A stretch of DNA of 64,000 nucleotides from Tipula vernalis. Its lineage: Eukaryota; Arthropoda; Insecta; Diptera; Tipulidae. Under the pieces are notes generated by a model that worked only from the letters and a program-made list of their open reading frames with translations, was not told where the DNA came from and did not search any database. Of the stretch, positions 44,637-56,289 are shown in pieces (within the stretch, counting starts at the first letter, position 1; each line of letters opens with the position of its first letter). The position numbers were made by a program, and so were the translations under genes. Location of the stretch: contig OY282560.1 of NCBI GenBank assembly GCA_958295665.1, forward strand, positions 24,511,653-24,575,652, given 5' to 3'.

Positions 44637-46409
44637 TTGATAATATTGTTAAGAGAGTTAGACACTTAAAATTAATCATTTTTACTAAACTATTATCTAC
44701 ATATACTAAAATTGTTATTCAATTTCTAAATATTGAAACAACATTTAGGCGACCATTTTAGGAGTTATTGACGTACATTTATTTCATTAGTAGTATCAGA
44801 GCATCCAAAAACGACCACCAAATATGCGTGTTTATCCTTTACCAGAACATGGATAACGAGGGTAACATGAATGCAGGGTTATTGATAAGTTTTGTCTTCC
44901 ATGTCAACATTTAAACAACCTTATGCTAGGCGCAGCAAATGTAGAAGATGCTACTGAATTGCAGAATTGCCTTGTTTATGCCCTTAACGAAGCCAAAATT
45001 AAATTTCGAAAATACTGATTTCTAGCACAGTTACGTTTTTGAAGCTAAAACTAGTGGAGGCTAGTGTAAGAACCACTACATATATTGAAAGGATACAGTG
45101 TTAATTATTATTATCAGCTTTCAGAAATCATTTTTATTACTAAAATACTAAGGATAAGGAATGTTTCTTTCAATTTCTGAAAATTAAAATATTAGTGAAA
45201 CGTGTTAAATAATGCTGGTCCAGTATGGACATTTCCCATTATCCGAGAGATTCAGTCCCTAAGGGTGGTTTGGAATTTTTACTAATTTCTCCTAATATTC
45301 GAAATTTAGCCGAAAATGCTAAACCCTTTTTTGAAAAAAATTGTGGTGGAAAGCTTGACCTGTATTCTGTTACAAACTTTAGCTCGAACTAAAAAAAGCT
45401 TTCTAGCTCTAAATGATGTAAACATTTTAAATAGGGTAAACTTTTACGAAATACGACATAAAAATGCACCTCAAACTTGAAAATCACAAGTATTTGAAAT
45501 ATTTTTTGATTTGACAACAACAACGCAAGAATTTTGACAACAACAACATATCGATCTGGTTAAATTTAAAATTCCATCTTAAATTGGTATTCATAAAAAT
45601 GTTAGAATCCAGAAATAAATTACTTAAAGTATAACTAACATATAGTTTGTAAAACGTGTCCTAAACTTAAAAGCTTCAAAAGCTCTACTTACAATTTTCT
45701 GTAAATAAAATATTATTATTGTTGAAACAACTTTTAATTTTACACCTATTAAATAATTTACTAGTCTACAAACTCGAAATAATGAAAGCTTTAAAAATTT
45801 GAAATACTCATCATCATCATTATATTAATAGACAAACATGAATTTAGTCCTCCCTTTTACGCTGAAACTATCCAACCGATTTTCATAAAAATTACACCAT
45901 TCGAAAGGTATTCTTCTGCAGGTGTGCACAATCTGTGTCTTAAATGAATCGGATATCAGATGGCTGAGTTATAACGGTTTAAAAATAACACATTACAACA
46001 ACAACATTTGTATATTTTCATATAGGAATCAAATCAAATAGGAATCATATTAAATCCGTTTTGATTTTTATATTGTCAGCTCTTTCATTGTTTCATATTG
46101 TCAGCTCTTTCATTGTTTTGATGATTTTATATTGTCAGTTAAACAACCTAATTCAATTACAACAACAATATGTGTATTTTTCCATTTTTTTTTCTTGTTT
46201 GACATAAATAGAAAGAGAGAAGCTGTGTTTATCGGTTGCTAATTGAGCTTTCATTTTCTATATTCTTTATTGTGCATTCAAATTGTTCAGAAGTCAATTA
46301 AAAAAACGATTTGTGAATTGTGTATTAGTGGGTGAGCTTATATTCAATTGTGATTAATTGTTTTTCTTTTGTACGGCGGTAAGTTTTTTGTGCTACTATT
46401 ACTTGTAGA
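44637..46409. other. Non-coding stretch; contains Helitron 5' region-like sequence
   Basis: A 50-codon coding-like run at 44868-45020 (LMLGAANVEDATELQNC) is unrecognised. Between about 45825 and 45975 the sequence TAAACTATC-like CTGAAACTATCCAACCG with TTTTCATAAAAATTAC resembles the leader seen upstream of Helitron genes in other insects; this is pattern memory and unverified. TTGACAACAACAACATATC occurs at 45534, and its copy lies at 50825. Confidence 0.4.
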
Positions 46410-47700
46410 GTGGAACGGCGTCGTGACAGAATTATTAAAAGATTACAAAGAAGTGCATTAAACGACAATGGTACAAATAATAATCCTTTAGATAATTTAG
46501 ATGGATTGCCAAACATTTTCAGGGAGAAGTCACTTTACGAAATACACAGTCGTTTACCATATGTTGCCATAAAGGCAAAATTGATTTACCTCCTCTTGGT
46601 CAGAATACATAATTTAAAAATCTATGCGATGAACTTTTTTCTAATGATAATTCGATTAAACGTCGTTCTAAAAATTAATTTGAAAATGTTCGCTCCTATA
46701 ATTCAGCATTTGCAATGGTTACTTCTGAAGCTAAATTGTCTAATACTCTTTTGAACGGTGTATACCATTTTAAGATTCATAATATTTTTTATCATCGAGC
46801 TGGGTCTTTGACATCTGAATATGGTCGTCAACCGTGCTATGAACAATTATACTTTTATGATGTTGATTCTGCTAATTAGTATAGAATGCGTGAGAGAGCA
46901 AATGTTGACTGTAATGTTGATTTAATGCGTGCATTGGCTGTAGAATTAGATCGCGTGAATGATTTTGTTCGATCCTTCAGATCAATGGCAGAATATTGTA
47001 AACAGCCTGAAAACATTGCTTCTGTTGTTTGTATGGTGATAAAAGTTAATCGAAATGCAGATATACGTCGTTTCAATGATGTTGTTCAGACCGATGTCGC
47101 AGCAATTTTTAAAAATGACGATGGTGAATCTCCTTTTGAAAGAAATATGGTTGTTTTTTCAAAATTGTCAAACGCAGTTCGTAGTATTTCTGTTTTAGAT
47201 TCTTCGTTAGATCCTTTAGCTTATCCGTTATTGTTCCTAAACGGTGATACTGGTTGGCATGTCAATATAGCACAAAACATAGCTACTACTTCTTCTTCTA
47301 CAGTACCTCGAAACAAAGTTACAATGCTTCAATATGCCTCTTAGAGACTTGCAATTCGTGATGGGTTTAGCCTTTTACATCATTCGCAAAAATTATTTCT
47401 TTAATGGGTGGTTGATATGTATGTACGGATTGAAGGCACAAGTTGCATTTTGTTTGTCAAAATCAGGCTACATTACGTCCAGAAGTGTATAATAATTTAA
47501 CTGATTTTGTAAACAATTGTCCAAACGGTGCTGATGGAGTTCATACTGTGAGCCGTAAAAATCTTTTTAACATCATCTTTTATTGATTCTCCACGCAATA
47601 TACACCAAAATTATTTGGATGCAATGTCAACTATGACATGCAATCCACAATGGCCAGAAATTATTGAAGCTCTTGATGCACTGAAAAAAATTGTATGCAT
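46410..47700 (+). pseudogene. Third Helitron relic (N-terminal and pre-Rep region)
   Basis: The open frame at 46410 begins MERRRDRIIKRLQRS, an Arg-rich start, then decays after NIFREKSLYEIHSRL. At 46886-47344 the sequence DLMRALAVELDRVNDFVRSF, NADIRRFNDVVQTDVAAIF, FERNMVVFSKLSNAVRSI and DPLAYPLLFLNGDTGWH matches the block preceding the Rep domain (compare LHRSYDSLQYPLMLC in the Helitron at 23.7 kb). Near 47620-47680 the segment AMSTMTCNPQWPEIIEAL is the next conserved block. Coding similarity then stops abruptly near 47690, before the HUH motif. Frameshifts and a TAG near 46877 and 47342 interrupt it. Confidence 0.8.
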
Positions 47701-50700
47701 TTTATTTACGAATGGCGTTCGTTAACCACAATTCGTACTATTAATATAGAAATTGCTATATTTACGAAACAAACCAAATTTAGAAAATAATTCATAATCA
47801 TTTGTCCGTTAATAGTACGAATCATAGTTCTTAAACTAAAAAATGGTTTAGTTTATTGTGCTATAGATATAATACATTCACATGTTGTTTGCGTATTAGT
47901 GGAACTTGCATGGTTTTATTAAAAAAGTACATTTATGAACAATTCATAATATTTATGAATTAGGCGAGTGCGAATATATTTGTTAAATACTTATTGTTCG
48001 TCATATTAACGAATGTGGCACTACAATATATGAATATTATAATTCGAATTATGTTTGAAGGAATCCTACTTTTATGACATCTATTATTGAAATTGATTGA
48101 TTGCGTTGTACGATCAAGCATTAAGCAGGTCTCTCCCATATTATAAATGCGAATACCACACCACTATACCCATGTTGCAATACGACACCATAACTCTCTC
48201 TTAGGAAACATATACTCAGTTTCATTTTTTTTTTTTTCATGAAGCCAACATAGCAATATTTCACCCCGTAAAGGAAGGCGCCACATCGATTATATTTTTT
48301 AGTAATTTATTTAGCACTAGATAATACAATTTGAAGTTCATCTACTGCTCCAACCTGTAAGAAGACACAATGACAACACAAATTTCCTGGTGCCGCAAAC
48401 TCTTTTTTCTGAAAGCTGTAAACAACTATTATTATTCCCTCCACCAATTTTTCCATCGGTGGTTGTGAGGGTGGCAAGGTTTCGTTCCATCATCATGTTC
48501 CCATGCGGTCACCCAAATTTGTACTAACTGTGGGTAGTGTTGCTTTACTGGGTAGTGTTGCTTGACGTTGTTGTTGAAATCGTTGCGTCTCTGTTGTCCC
48601 TGCTATTCGCCCCCCCCTTACTTTTATGACATCTATTAAATAAGAATTTTATTTTGTCATTTCCACCTCCGGAACAGAAAGTGCTACAGAAGTGAAATGC
48701 ATACCGAAACATGCCTTATATTAGTGATGCCAGATATTAGTGATTTTCCATTTGCCAAGCAAAAGAAATCGAAAAAAATCTAGTAGATATAACATTTCAG
48801 CAACCGTCTTTTTTCAATTTGATTTTGATGAAAATGTTCATAAATAATACAATTAAATTGTAAATTTCACGTTTATTCATGTATTATTGATAAGTTCCTT
48901 CATTAAATTAATAACACGAACAAATTCATATATATTGTACATAAGAGCATTTTTAATTATGCGAAAAGATCAAGTTTCATCATTACGTAATGTATATGAA
49001 TTTGTTCATACTATTAATTATTGGACGAATCTATTCGTAGCATCTATGAAAATAAAGTAAAGTTGAATAATATTCGGAATAACGAAAATAAATAAATTGC
49101 TTTCGCTTCTTTATTAACAATTTCGTGCTTGAAAGGAACAGATTTTCAGGAAAATTTTTAATGTAACAGATTTTTGTATGCTGAACAACAGGTAAATATG
49201 ATACTATTTGCCAGTGTTGTACAAGTGTTTTCGTTTTACACGTGTTCTTATTAAAATAGAGCCAATTTTCAATCGGTGAAATTTAAATAAGAACACTTTT
49301 CTATGAAAATAAAAATTTCTTTTAGTCTATAAATAATGTGTAAATAAATAAATTATGTGATCTACAGGACTAAATTTTAATGAGTTAACAATACTGCAGC
49401 ATTATTATATATAGTTGCTGGCAAGAACATGTCGTACCTATATCGATTCAAATATGATCATGGTTGACCATTCGGAATTCGATCCACCTTATACGGTATC
49501 AACCATTAAAAATCTTGCCGCTCCTGTAAATTAAAATATATTAGCAGCATAAGAAGGAGGCCATGGATTAAAATCGTTTTGGCAGTAGTGGGATCAAACG
49601 AATTTATTGAATGCTTTAAAAGGTAACAAAATATCCAATTAAAAGTACTGTGTGATTGTAATTCAATTTAATTAATTCACAGAAGGGCAATAAAATGAAC
49701 CATGGCGCACTGCATTACTTTTTAACAAATTTGTTCTAAAGATTTTATCAATTTAATCTGCTAAAAATAAACTAAAATTAAAAAAAATAATAGTAAGCGC
49801 CATGTTGATAAAATAAATAAATAACAAAATTACAAAATTTTAAGTTTTTTATTTCTCTACAATTCGGTGTACAGATTTTATGAATTTATTCATCAATCGA
49901 CCCAAAAATTTACATTCTTGTTATGAACCATACATAAATATTACGTAGTTTCGTGTATCAATTATCGTTCCTACATATTATGAATTATTTTCAGTATATT
50001 TATGAAAATAATCATCATAATTGTGAATTATTCATAACTGATGAGTATTCCATTCTTCCTACACACGAATAATTTCGTAAATATAAATAGCGTCTTTAAT
50101 TTCTTACGGTAATAACAAGAAGTTGTTCATCCAAAAATGCTTTTAACTGCTTTAAAATAATAACATTTTTCGTATCTTACATGAATTAATTCATAAATAC
50201 TAAAACGTAAGTAGTTAAGATTAAAATAAAAAAAATTGTGTGTTTCACTATATTAACGTATGATTTTCTTACTATTAACGAAGGGTCGTATCGGCTCAGT
50301 TTTAACAAATTATTCTTACTATTAACGCAGTTTTTGTCTACATTGATGTAGGATTTTTTTCAGTGTGGTTGTAGTGCTTAGTGTGGTTGTAGAGTTCCTA
50401 ACAATAAAAAATGTAAATCCTAGCTTAAAGTACTGCAATTGCAAAAATTACCTGTAGATGATCTTTACAAGATCGAAACTAGTTGTAATTTTAAATAAAT
50501 AAAAATAAATAAATTCAAAAATAAAAATTTTGTTTTTTTTTATTTTTAAGTAAGTGAAAACTGTTGGTGTTTTGTAATTGTACAAAATAATATTAATTAT
50601 AAGTAATATATATTTTATGGTTTTGTAATTAAGTCCAGGAAACACTACGCTATTTTCGGTCTAATCTGCCATGTTACAAGTGTTAAATCCTCATAAATTT

Positions 50701-50756
50701 TGTAAAATTACTTAACGAAAACAAAGCTTATATAATAGTTATTCTCATCAAAGTTT
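47701..50756. other. Non-coding insertion rich in ATTCAT/ATGAAT inverted motifs
   Basis: About 3 kb without coding capacity separates the Helitron pre-Rep block from a Helitron 3' end. It is dense in short palindromes such as ATGAATTAATTCAT near 50182. A perfect 14-bp inverted pair (ATTCGTACTATTAA at 47731-47744 and its complement at 47809-47822) marks the left edge, and related CTTACTATTAACG motifs occur twice near 50268-50335. A non-autonomous element may have inserted here, but this is inference. Confidence 0.5.
48067..48638. repeat. 20-bp direct repeat flanking a 532-bp segment
   Basis: TACTTTTATGACATCTATTA occurs exactly at 48067-48086 and 48619-48638. The enclosed 532 bp differs from the surroundings: it is less A+T-rich, contains a run of C at its right end and a tandem GGGTAGTGTTGCTT pair near 48532. 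A perfect 20-bp direct repeat suggests a target-site duplication from retroposition or another insertion. The inserted sequence is unrecognised. Confidence 0.7.
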
Positions 50757-50815
50757 GACGTTGGTTGATGGCCACGGTTGAGGCGCTTCGCGCCCAGATG
50801 GGGCAGAGCCCCTAG
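50757..50815 (+). other. Helitron 3' terminus: two hairpins plus CTAG
   Basis: GGCGC-TTC-GCGCC (50782-50794) and GGGGC-AGA-GCCCC (50800-50812) are perfect stems. CTAG at 50812-50815 is followed by T, as expected for a Helitron inserted between A and T. It may be the end of the Helitron whose coding relic lies at 46.4-47.7 kb, or of a separate non-autonomous copy. Confidence 0.78.
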
Positions 50816-53247
50816 TTTTAATAATTTGACAACAACAACATATCAACGAACAATGAAACAATAAAATCAAATTGTTAGCCCAATTTCCTTTTTAATTATT
50901 CTGGAATATTTCCTCTCGACCAATTATTATATTAATAAATATATAGATTATATGGTACATCATGAAAGTATACATTCAATTTAAAATAAAAATTTCTGAT
51001 TTTCCAATCAAAAAAGATCAAACACGCAAGATAAAATTCCAATCAAATCGAATTAAAATCGAAATCATCTTTTTTTTTTGTATCAAACGGCAGTAAACCA
51101 CACCACACACAAAAAGGAAAAGTTACAAAATTTTTTTTCACACTTGATTGTTCTTTTTTAACTTTAATTTTCTTGGTTTTCACCTTTTTGTGGCGCCCCA
51201 TAGGTTTTAAATTATTTTCTTGAGAATTAAAGTGAAAAGTGTCTGCAGACAAAACACACAGAATTATTATTTTTTGTTGTATGGAACGGATTTCATTTTC
51301 CAGAAAGTTTTATCAAAACTTTTGATTCTTTCTTGTTTTATAATGCTTGTTTCTACATTAAAACATAGACTTTGTTTTATCAGTTTTTTTTTGCTTTGTA
51401 TGTTGATACGACGTCAACGACGAGAAACCAAAAATAAATTTATGATACCCATTTCATTAGGCTGCGTACAGTTTATTGAGCTTCTACTAATTTTGTTTGT
51501 AATCGCAATCCATGTAATTCCCATATAAATATGGAAAATTATGAAAGTTAATTTAAGCTTTAAGAATTTTCTCCCACCCACCACATTGTTATTTTGCCAC
51601 CATTCGTTAAAATTTAATTTTCCCATTTCGTATTGCTTGAGTTAATTATTTCCAAAAAAAAAAGGGAAAAGGTAGGTGTGACAAAAAGGTAGTTTAATTG
51701 ATTTAACGGAGAATAAAATTATGTGAAATCAATCAAATTCTCCGTCTATATAATGACGTTTAATTTTAATATAAACAAAAATATTTTTTTTTATGTTGAT
51801 TAGGCATGACAGAATAAAATCAAATTAACGTGTGCGTTTAGTGGTACCCAGTCATGAAAATTATTTTCATTTCCAATTTTTGTTTATGGTTATTGTTGTT
51901 AAAAAACCGTGACTAATTATTTAATCGTGGTTTTCATATATTAAATTATTCGATTAAAAATTGTGGTGGAAAAATGTTTTTGTTTACGGTAATTTATAGT
52001 AGCTAATTATATTTTATGGTTAGGTATTTTAACAAAATATGAATTAGTTTATTCCTTAGCAAAAATTTATTAAATAATTAAATAGGTTGGACCTGTATTT
52101 GGATTTATTTTTCAAACGGACCATAAACAAATAATATTCGATTTCAGTGAAAATTTTTACCTGCCCTCGGATATATACCTACAACAACAAAACAAACATA
52201 TTTGTTGTAGATTATTTGCTTTCAAAAATTTATTTGTTTAATAATACAAAAATAAAAATCATCATGGTAAAATAATATCTCTGTATATAAATTCTAGAAT
52301 AGTCCACATCATTTTTCGACCTCATTACAAAAAAAGGTGAAAATTGATTTTTACCTTTAAAGTAGAATTTGATACGCTTTTGTTTGGAGATTTTAATATT
52401 ATTACAGTAATATTGAGTTTTTCTCTTGCCCTTCGAACAAAATTGTTACAAAATAAATAGGACGATAATTTTTGTAAAATATAGGTGTGAAACCGATTTT
52501 GCATGTGGCTCATGCCGATATATTAAAGAAAAGATTCCAAAGTCGACCTCACTGATTCTATTTATCGGATTTCTTATACAATACAATCGGATTTGAAGGT
52601 GAGTGAATAATGTTCTTTAATTAATAATAAAATTTTGTCTTAATTTCCCTACATAAATTATTTTACATACGTCTTAAGAAAAGGTACTAACTTTGATCTG
52701 TTACAAACGCTACTAATTGAAGAAGCATTTGGTTTTACGGCCATTGTCTCCGTTTTAGGTTCATTGTAAAGTTCTCGCCTCTGCTTAGAACTTGTATATT
52801 TGATGATTATTAAGATCACCACTGGTGGGGTCTTAACAATCTGGAGAATGAAATAAACACACGAGTGCAGGTACATTTATTCTGATTTTTACATTCCATT
52901 TGCTTGACTTTTTATACAAAATTTATTACATTATATGTACAAAGAAACAATAAAAGTAAAACTTCTGGTAAGCATTTAAAATTGGCTTTGCCGGATAAAA
53001 GGTGTTATGTGACATAACACAAATAAAGAACAAATTATTTAATGCTTAAAATTTGTTATATGACCTCTTGTATGATTCGCGTTATTTAATGAATTGGTAA
53101 CAACATTCTCCCGAGCGGCTGTAATTCTGGCGGTGTTGTCTAGATGTGGCGCTATGGTTCGGATAGGAGCTCGGCGTATTATTCTTGAGTGTTACATCTG
53201 TCGCCATTTGAGTTTGTTGTATTGGCAGTGTTTCCTCAGATCGATCT
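50816..53247. other. A+T-rich intergenic stretch, no gene recognised
   Basis: Only short frames with biased composition are present (for example 51043-51252 minus, Lys-rich, and 51220-51528 plus, hydrophobic). The part from about 52860 onward may be the 3' untranslated region or LTR of the BEL element on the minus strand, but I found no clear LTR boundary. Confidence 0.4.
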
Positions 53248-53690
53248 TTAATTGGTAGTTTGTATAGCTTCGTTATTGGCAGCTGGCATGTATATTGCGT
53301 CCTTAAATTTGATTGTGGCTGCTCGCACTAAATCATCTGTTCCGGTGTGACTCTGGATAACCCGTCCCAACCTCCATTGCATGGCAGGTTGTTGCTCATC
53401 TTTTAATAGAACTAGATCATTTGTCATTAAATTGGGTTGAATGGATGTCCACTTGTTCCGTTGATGCAGTTGGTGTAGATATTCTGATGACCCCAGAAAT
53501 CTTGTACCATTTTTGCTACCATTTGCCATCTTGATCTTAGTGTTGTTTCTTGGATGTCGGCCCTTGGGAGCGCATTGCGGGAAAAAGTGGCCTGGTGTCA
53601 ATGCTGTTAAGTCATGGATGTGAAGTTTTCCACAAATCCACCGATTCTTTATATGTATTAGTTTCACACTGCTAAACTAAATTCCAATTG
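53248..53690 (-). pseudogene. BEL/Pao integrase C-terminus (DUF5641), split gene, distal part
   Basis: The minus strand reads HDLTALTPGHFFPQ, YLHQLHQRNKWTSIQPN, LMTNDLVLLKDEQQP and MQWRLGRVIQSHTGTDDLVR. These are the hallmarks of the DUF5641 domain at the C-terminus of BEL/Pao polyproteins (family form: LTPGHFLIG, NDLVLLKDE, WxLGRVxxxHPG). The upstream half of the same integrase lies on the other side of the inverted-repeat element, at 56290-57030. The sequence around PQCAPKGRHPRN is altered from the family pattern. Confidence 0.88.
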
Positions 53691-53722
53691 GAAAAATTAC
53701 GATTCATATTGAAATATTTAGT

Positions 53723-54217
53723 ACTAAAAATGTAATTTCATTACAAAATCTTTCGAATAAAAGTGGTTTCCTGTGAAAGTAAGACCATTCAGAGGCAATG
53801 TTAGTGGAATTTAGTCAAAATAATATATGGACCATAAGAAAATGAATCCAAACCACAGGCAAGTGGCGTAAATGACATTTAACAATTGTTAGTGTTAATC
53901 GCCAGAAAAATATCTAGTTTAAATTAATTCTTGGTTTAAGAAATAGTTAATCGGCATAATGGACCACAATTTTAAGCAGCTACTCCATGAACTATCGGAT
54001 CCCTAGTTCAAATATCTAGTAGTAGGTATTAACGGTCAATGAACGATTTCAGACGAAATCTCAATTAGTACCTAAAGTTTCCAGACGAATTTATTCCCCT
54101 GGATAGGGGTAGTTTTTGGGCTCGACGGATGGAGTATTAGGCCAACTACTACATGTACTATCAAAAAGTGAAATGAAATCGCTGGCAAGGGGTGCTAAGG
54201 CCCATTTATTAGTTTCA
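53723..54217 (+). repeat. Left inverted arm of the Foldback-like element
   Basis: Reverse complement of 55760-56255. Shared blocks include TTTCGAATAAAAGTGGTTTC and AATATATGGACCATAAG. Confidence 0.85.
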
Positions 54218-54386
54218 TATCCATATTCATTAATAATTATTTATATTTTCTAATAAGAATAAAATAGTATCACCGACACAATCTAAGTTGCCAGAGATTT
54301 GAACTCACTTTCCGATAGTACATGTAGTAGCTGTTCTACCACTCCATCCATCGAGGCCTAAACTTATCCCCTATCCAGGGTAATAA

Positions 54387-55378
54387 TTTTTATTTTTTTT
54401 TGCTAGGGAAGGTGGGAATGCTTTTTACGCACAGTGTGTCGGACTCGCATTGCTGCCCTATCGACTAAAACCACCTACCCCTCCTCCTGGCCTAGCCTGG
54501 AACCGTTTTGCACATTACTTCGGGCTAGGCCTCCCATTGCTCCCTCCGAGCCTTTTCTTACATTATGGGAATCTGTCCAGATCCGCTTTCTTCGCTTTCA
54601 GGATCTCCTTCACAAAGTGGGCTACTAGGCTCCACTCCTTCTCTCCTCGGAGCATGATTTCCAACGCCGTTTCTGGGGACCACATATACACTTCTGCTTC
54701 CAGCGCCGCTCTCTGCTCCTCCCATGCGTCACACGAGAAGAAAGTATGCTCCGCGTCATCGGTACTCCCTGGGCAGTATAGGCATTCTGCCGACGTTACC
54801 TTCCTCATTCTCCACAGGTATGATCTGAAGTACCCGTGGCCGCTCAAGAACTGGGTCAGGTAATAACCGACCTCTCCGTAACTCCTTTCTGTCCAGGGGC
54901 CCACCAGAGCGATAACTCTGGCTGTCCACCTCCCTTTTGGCTCATTTTCATATGCCCTCTGCCAGGTTTGCATGGTTTGGCACCTTTCCTCCATATTCGT
55001 TACCTTCCGGCCGACTTCCAGTTTCCTATGGTATATAGCTTTCCACTCCTGCGCTACAAGACGTATGGGGATACATCTGGCTATAACCAAGATGGCGGCC
55101 TCCGACACCGTCCGATAACCCTACGCCACACGCAGCGCGCTTCGCTTCTGTACCTGTAGAAGCCGCTTCCGATACATTTGTTTGTGCATGGAGTCTGCCC
55201 AAACCTCTGCCCCATATTGCAGAACCGATTGAACCGCTGCCATAAGTAGTCGCCTCTTATTAGCCCTTGGGCCGATGGTGTTGGCCATGAGCCTACTTAG
55301 AGCGGTCACTCCCTTTGCCGCCTTATCTGCCGTCTGCCGGATCTGCTCGAAAAAGCTCTGTTTCGAGTCTATGAAGAT
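54387..55378 (-). mobile_element. 5'-truncated R1-clade LINE inside the Foldback-like element
   Basis: The minus strand reads from a point after the reverse-transcriptase core to the C-terminus. ALSRLMANTIGPRANKRR, YGAEVWAD and QVQKRSALRVA are the R1-clade region after the RT, followed by WKAIYHRKLEVGRK and the finger CLYCPGSTDDAEHTFFSC. The 3' end at 54387 is A-rich (AAAAAAAAATAAAAATT on the minus strand). Flanking sequences AGGGTAATAA (54377-54386) and AGGGGAATAA (55379-55388) look like a 10-bp target duplication with one mismatch. It is shorter than, and different in sequence from, the R1-clade element at 37-40.9 kb. Confidence 0.85.
54563..55377 (-). pseudogene. R1-clade ORF2 C-terminal fragment
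   Basis: Two overlapping frames (about 55377-55121 and 55108-54563) are linked by a frameshift near 55115. The first gives the post-RT region with FFEQIRQTADKAAKGVTALS; the second gives GRWTARVIALVGPWTER, HGYFRSYLWRM and the CCHC finger, ending at a TAG near 54563. Family knowledge places the CCHC finger at the C-terminus of ORF2. The endonuclease and RT catalytic domains are absent because of 5' truncation. Confidence 0.85.
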
Positions 55379-55380
55379 AG

Positions 55381-56030
55381 GGGAATAAATTAGCCTGGAA
55401 ACTTTTAATAACAATTCAGATTTTAGCTGAAACTGATAATTGGCCTTAGCACTCCTTGCCCGAGCTTTGAATTCACTTTCTGATAGAACATGCAGTAGCT
55501 GACTTACTACTCCATTCATCGAACTCAAAACCTACCCCCTATCCAGGGGAATAAGTTAGCCTGGAAACTTTCTATACCAATTGAGATTTTAGCTGAAACT
55601 GATAAATGGGCCTTAGCGCTCCTAGCCAGAGATTCGAATTCACTTCCGGATAGTACATGTAGTAGTTGGCTTACTACTCCATCAATCGAGCCCAAAACTG
55701 CCTCCTCTCCAGGGGAATAAATTAGTCTGAAAAGTTTCTATAACAATTGAGATTTTAGCTGAAACTGATAAATGGGCCTTAGCACCCCTTGCCAGAGATT
55801 TGAATTCACATTCCGATAGTAAATGTAGTAGCTGACCTACTACAATGTTCATCGAGTCCAAGAAATACCCCTTATCCAAGGGAATAAATTCGTCTGGAAA
55901 CTTTAGGTACCAATTGAGATTTCGTCTGATATCGTTCATTGACCGTTAACACAAACTTCTAGATATTTGAACTAGGGATCCGATAGTACATGTAGTAGCT
56001 GCTTAAAACTGTTGTCCATTATCCCGATTA
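55381..56030. repeat. Tandem array, 166-167-bp unit, about four copies
   Basis: GGGAATAA recurs at 55381, 55547, 55713 and 55880. Each unit contains GATTTTAGCTGAAACTGATA, ATTTGAATTCAC-like and GATAGTACATGTAGTAG blocks. The first three copies are close; the fourth and a following fifth-like segment are more diverged. The units continue into the right inverted arm. Short frames within these units are not genes. Confidence 0.9.
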
Positions 56031-56289
56031 ACTTTTTCTTAAGCTAGGAATTAATTTAAACTGGATATTTTTTGTGGCGATTAACACTAAATATTGTTAA
56101 ATGTCATTTACGCCACTTGCCAGTGATTTGGATTCATTTTCTTATGGTCCATATATTATTTTGACTAAATTCCACTAATATTGCCTCTGAATGGTCTTAT
56201 TTTCCCAGGAAACCACTTTTATTCGAAAGATTTTGTAATTAAATTACATTTTTAATGCAGTATATTGGGAAAATGTGTGGAAAAATCAC

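Larger units (their letters stand above)
53723..56255. mobile_element. Foldback-like element with ~495-bp inverted arms and 166-bp tandem units
   Basis: The left arm (53723-54217) is the reverse complement of the right arm (55760-56255), with roughly nine of ten bases agreeing where I aligned them. The right arm is an extension of tandem units with a 166-167-bp period. An opposite-orientation unit fragment lies just inside the left arm (54276-54386). The element sits inside a BEL/Pao integrase gene, whose halves flank it in order. An R1-clade LINE (54387-55378) is inserted within it. It has no transposase of its own. Long inverted arms made of tandem repeats are the hallmark of Foldback-type elements, but I cannot name a family. 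Confidence 0.75.

Noticed and set aside
51220..51528. 102-codon plus-strand hydrophobic frame
   Set aside because: It looks like a membrane protein only because T-rich codons encode Phe, Leu and Ile. No homologous pattern.
55121..55939. Minus-strand frames within the 166-bp tandem units as genes
   Set aside because: The frames shift between copies and follow the repeat. Only the part from about 55377 downward is real coding sequence (R1-clade remnant).
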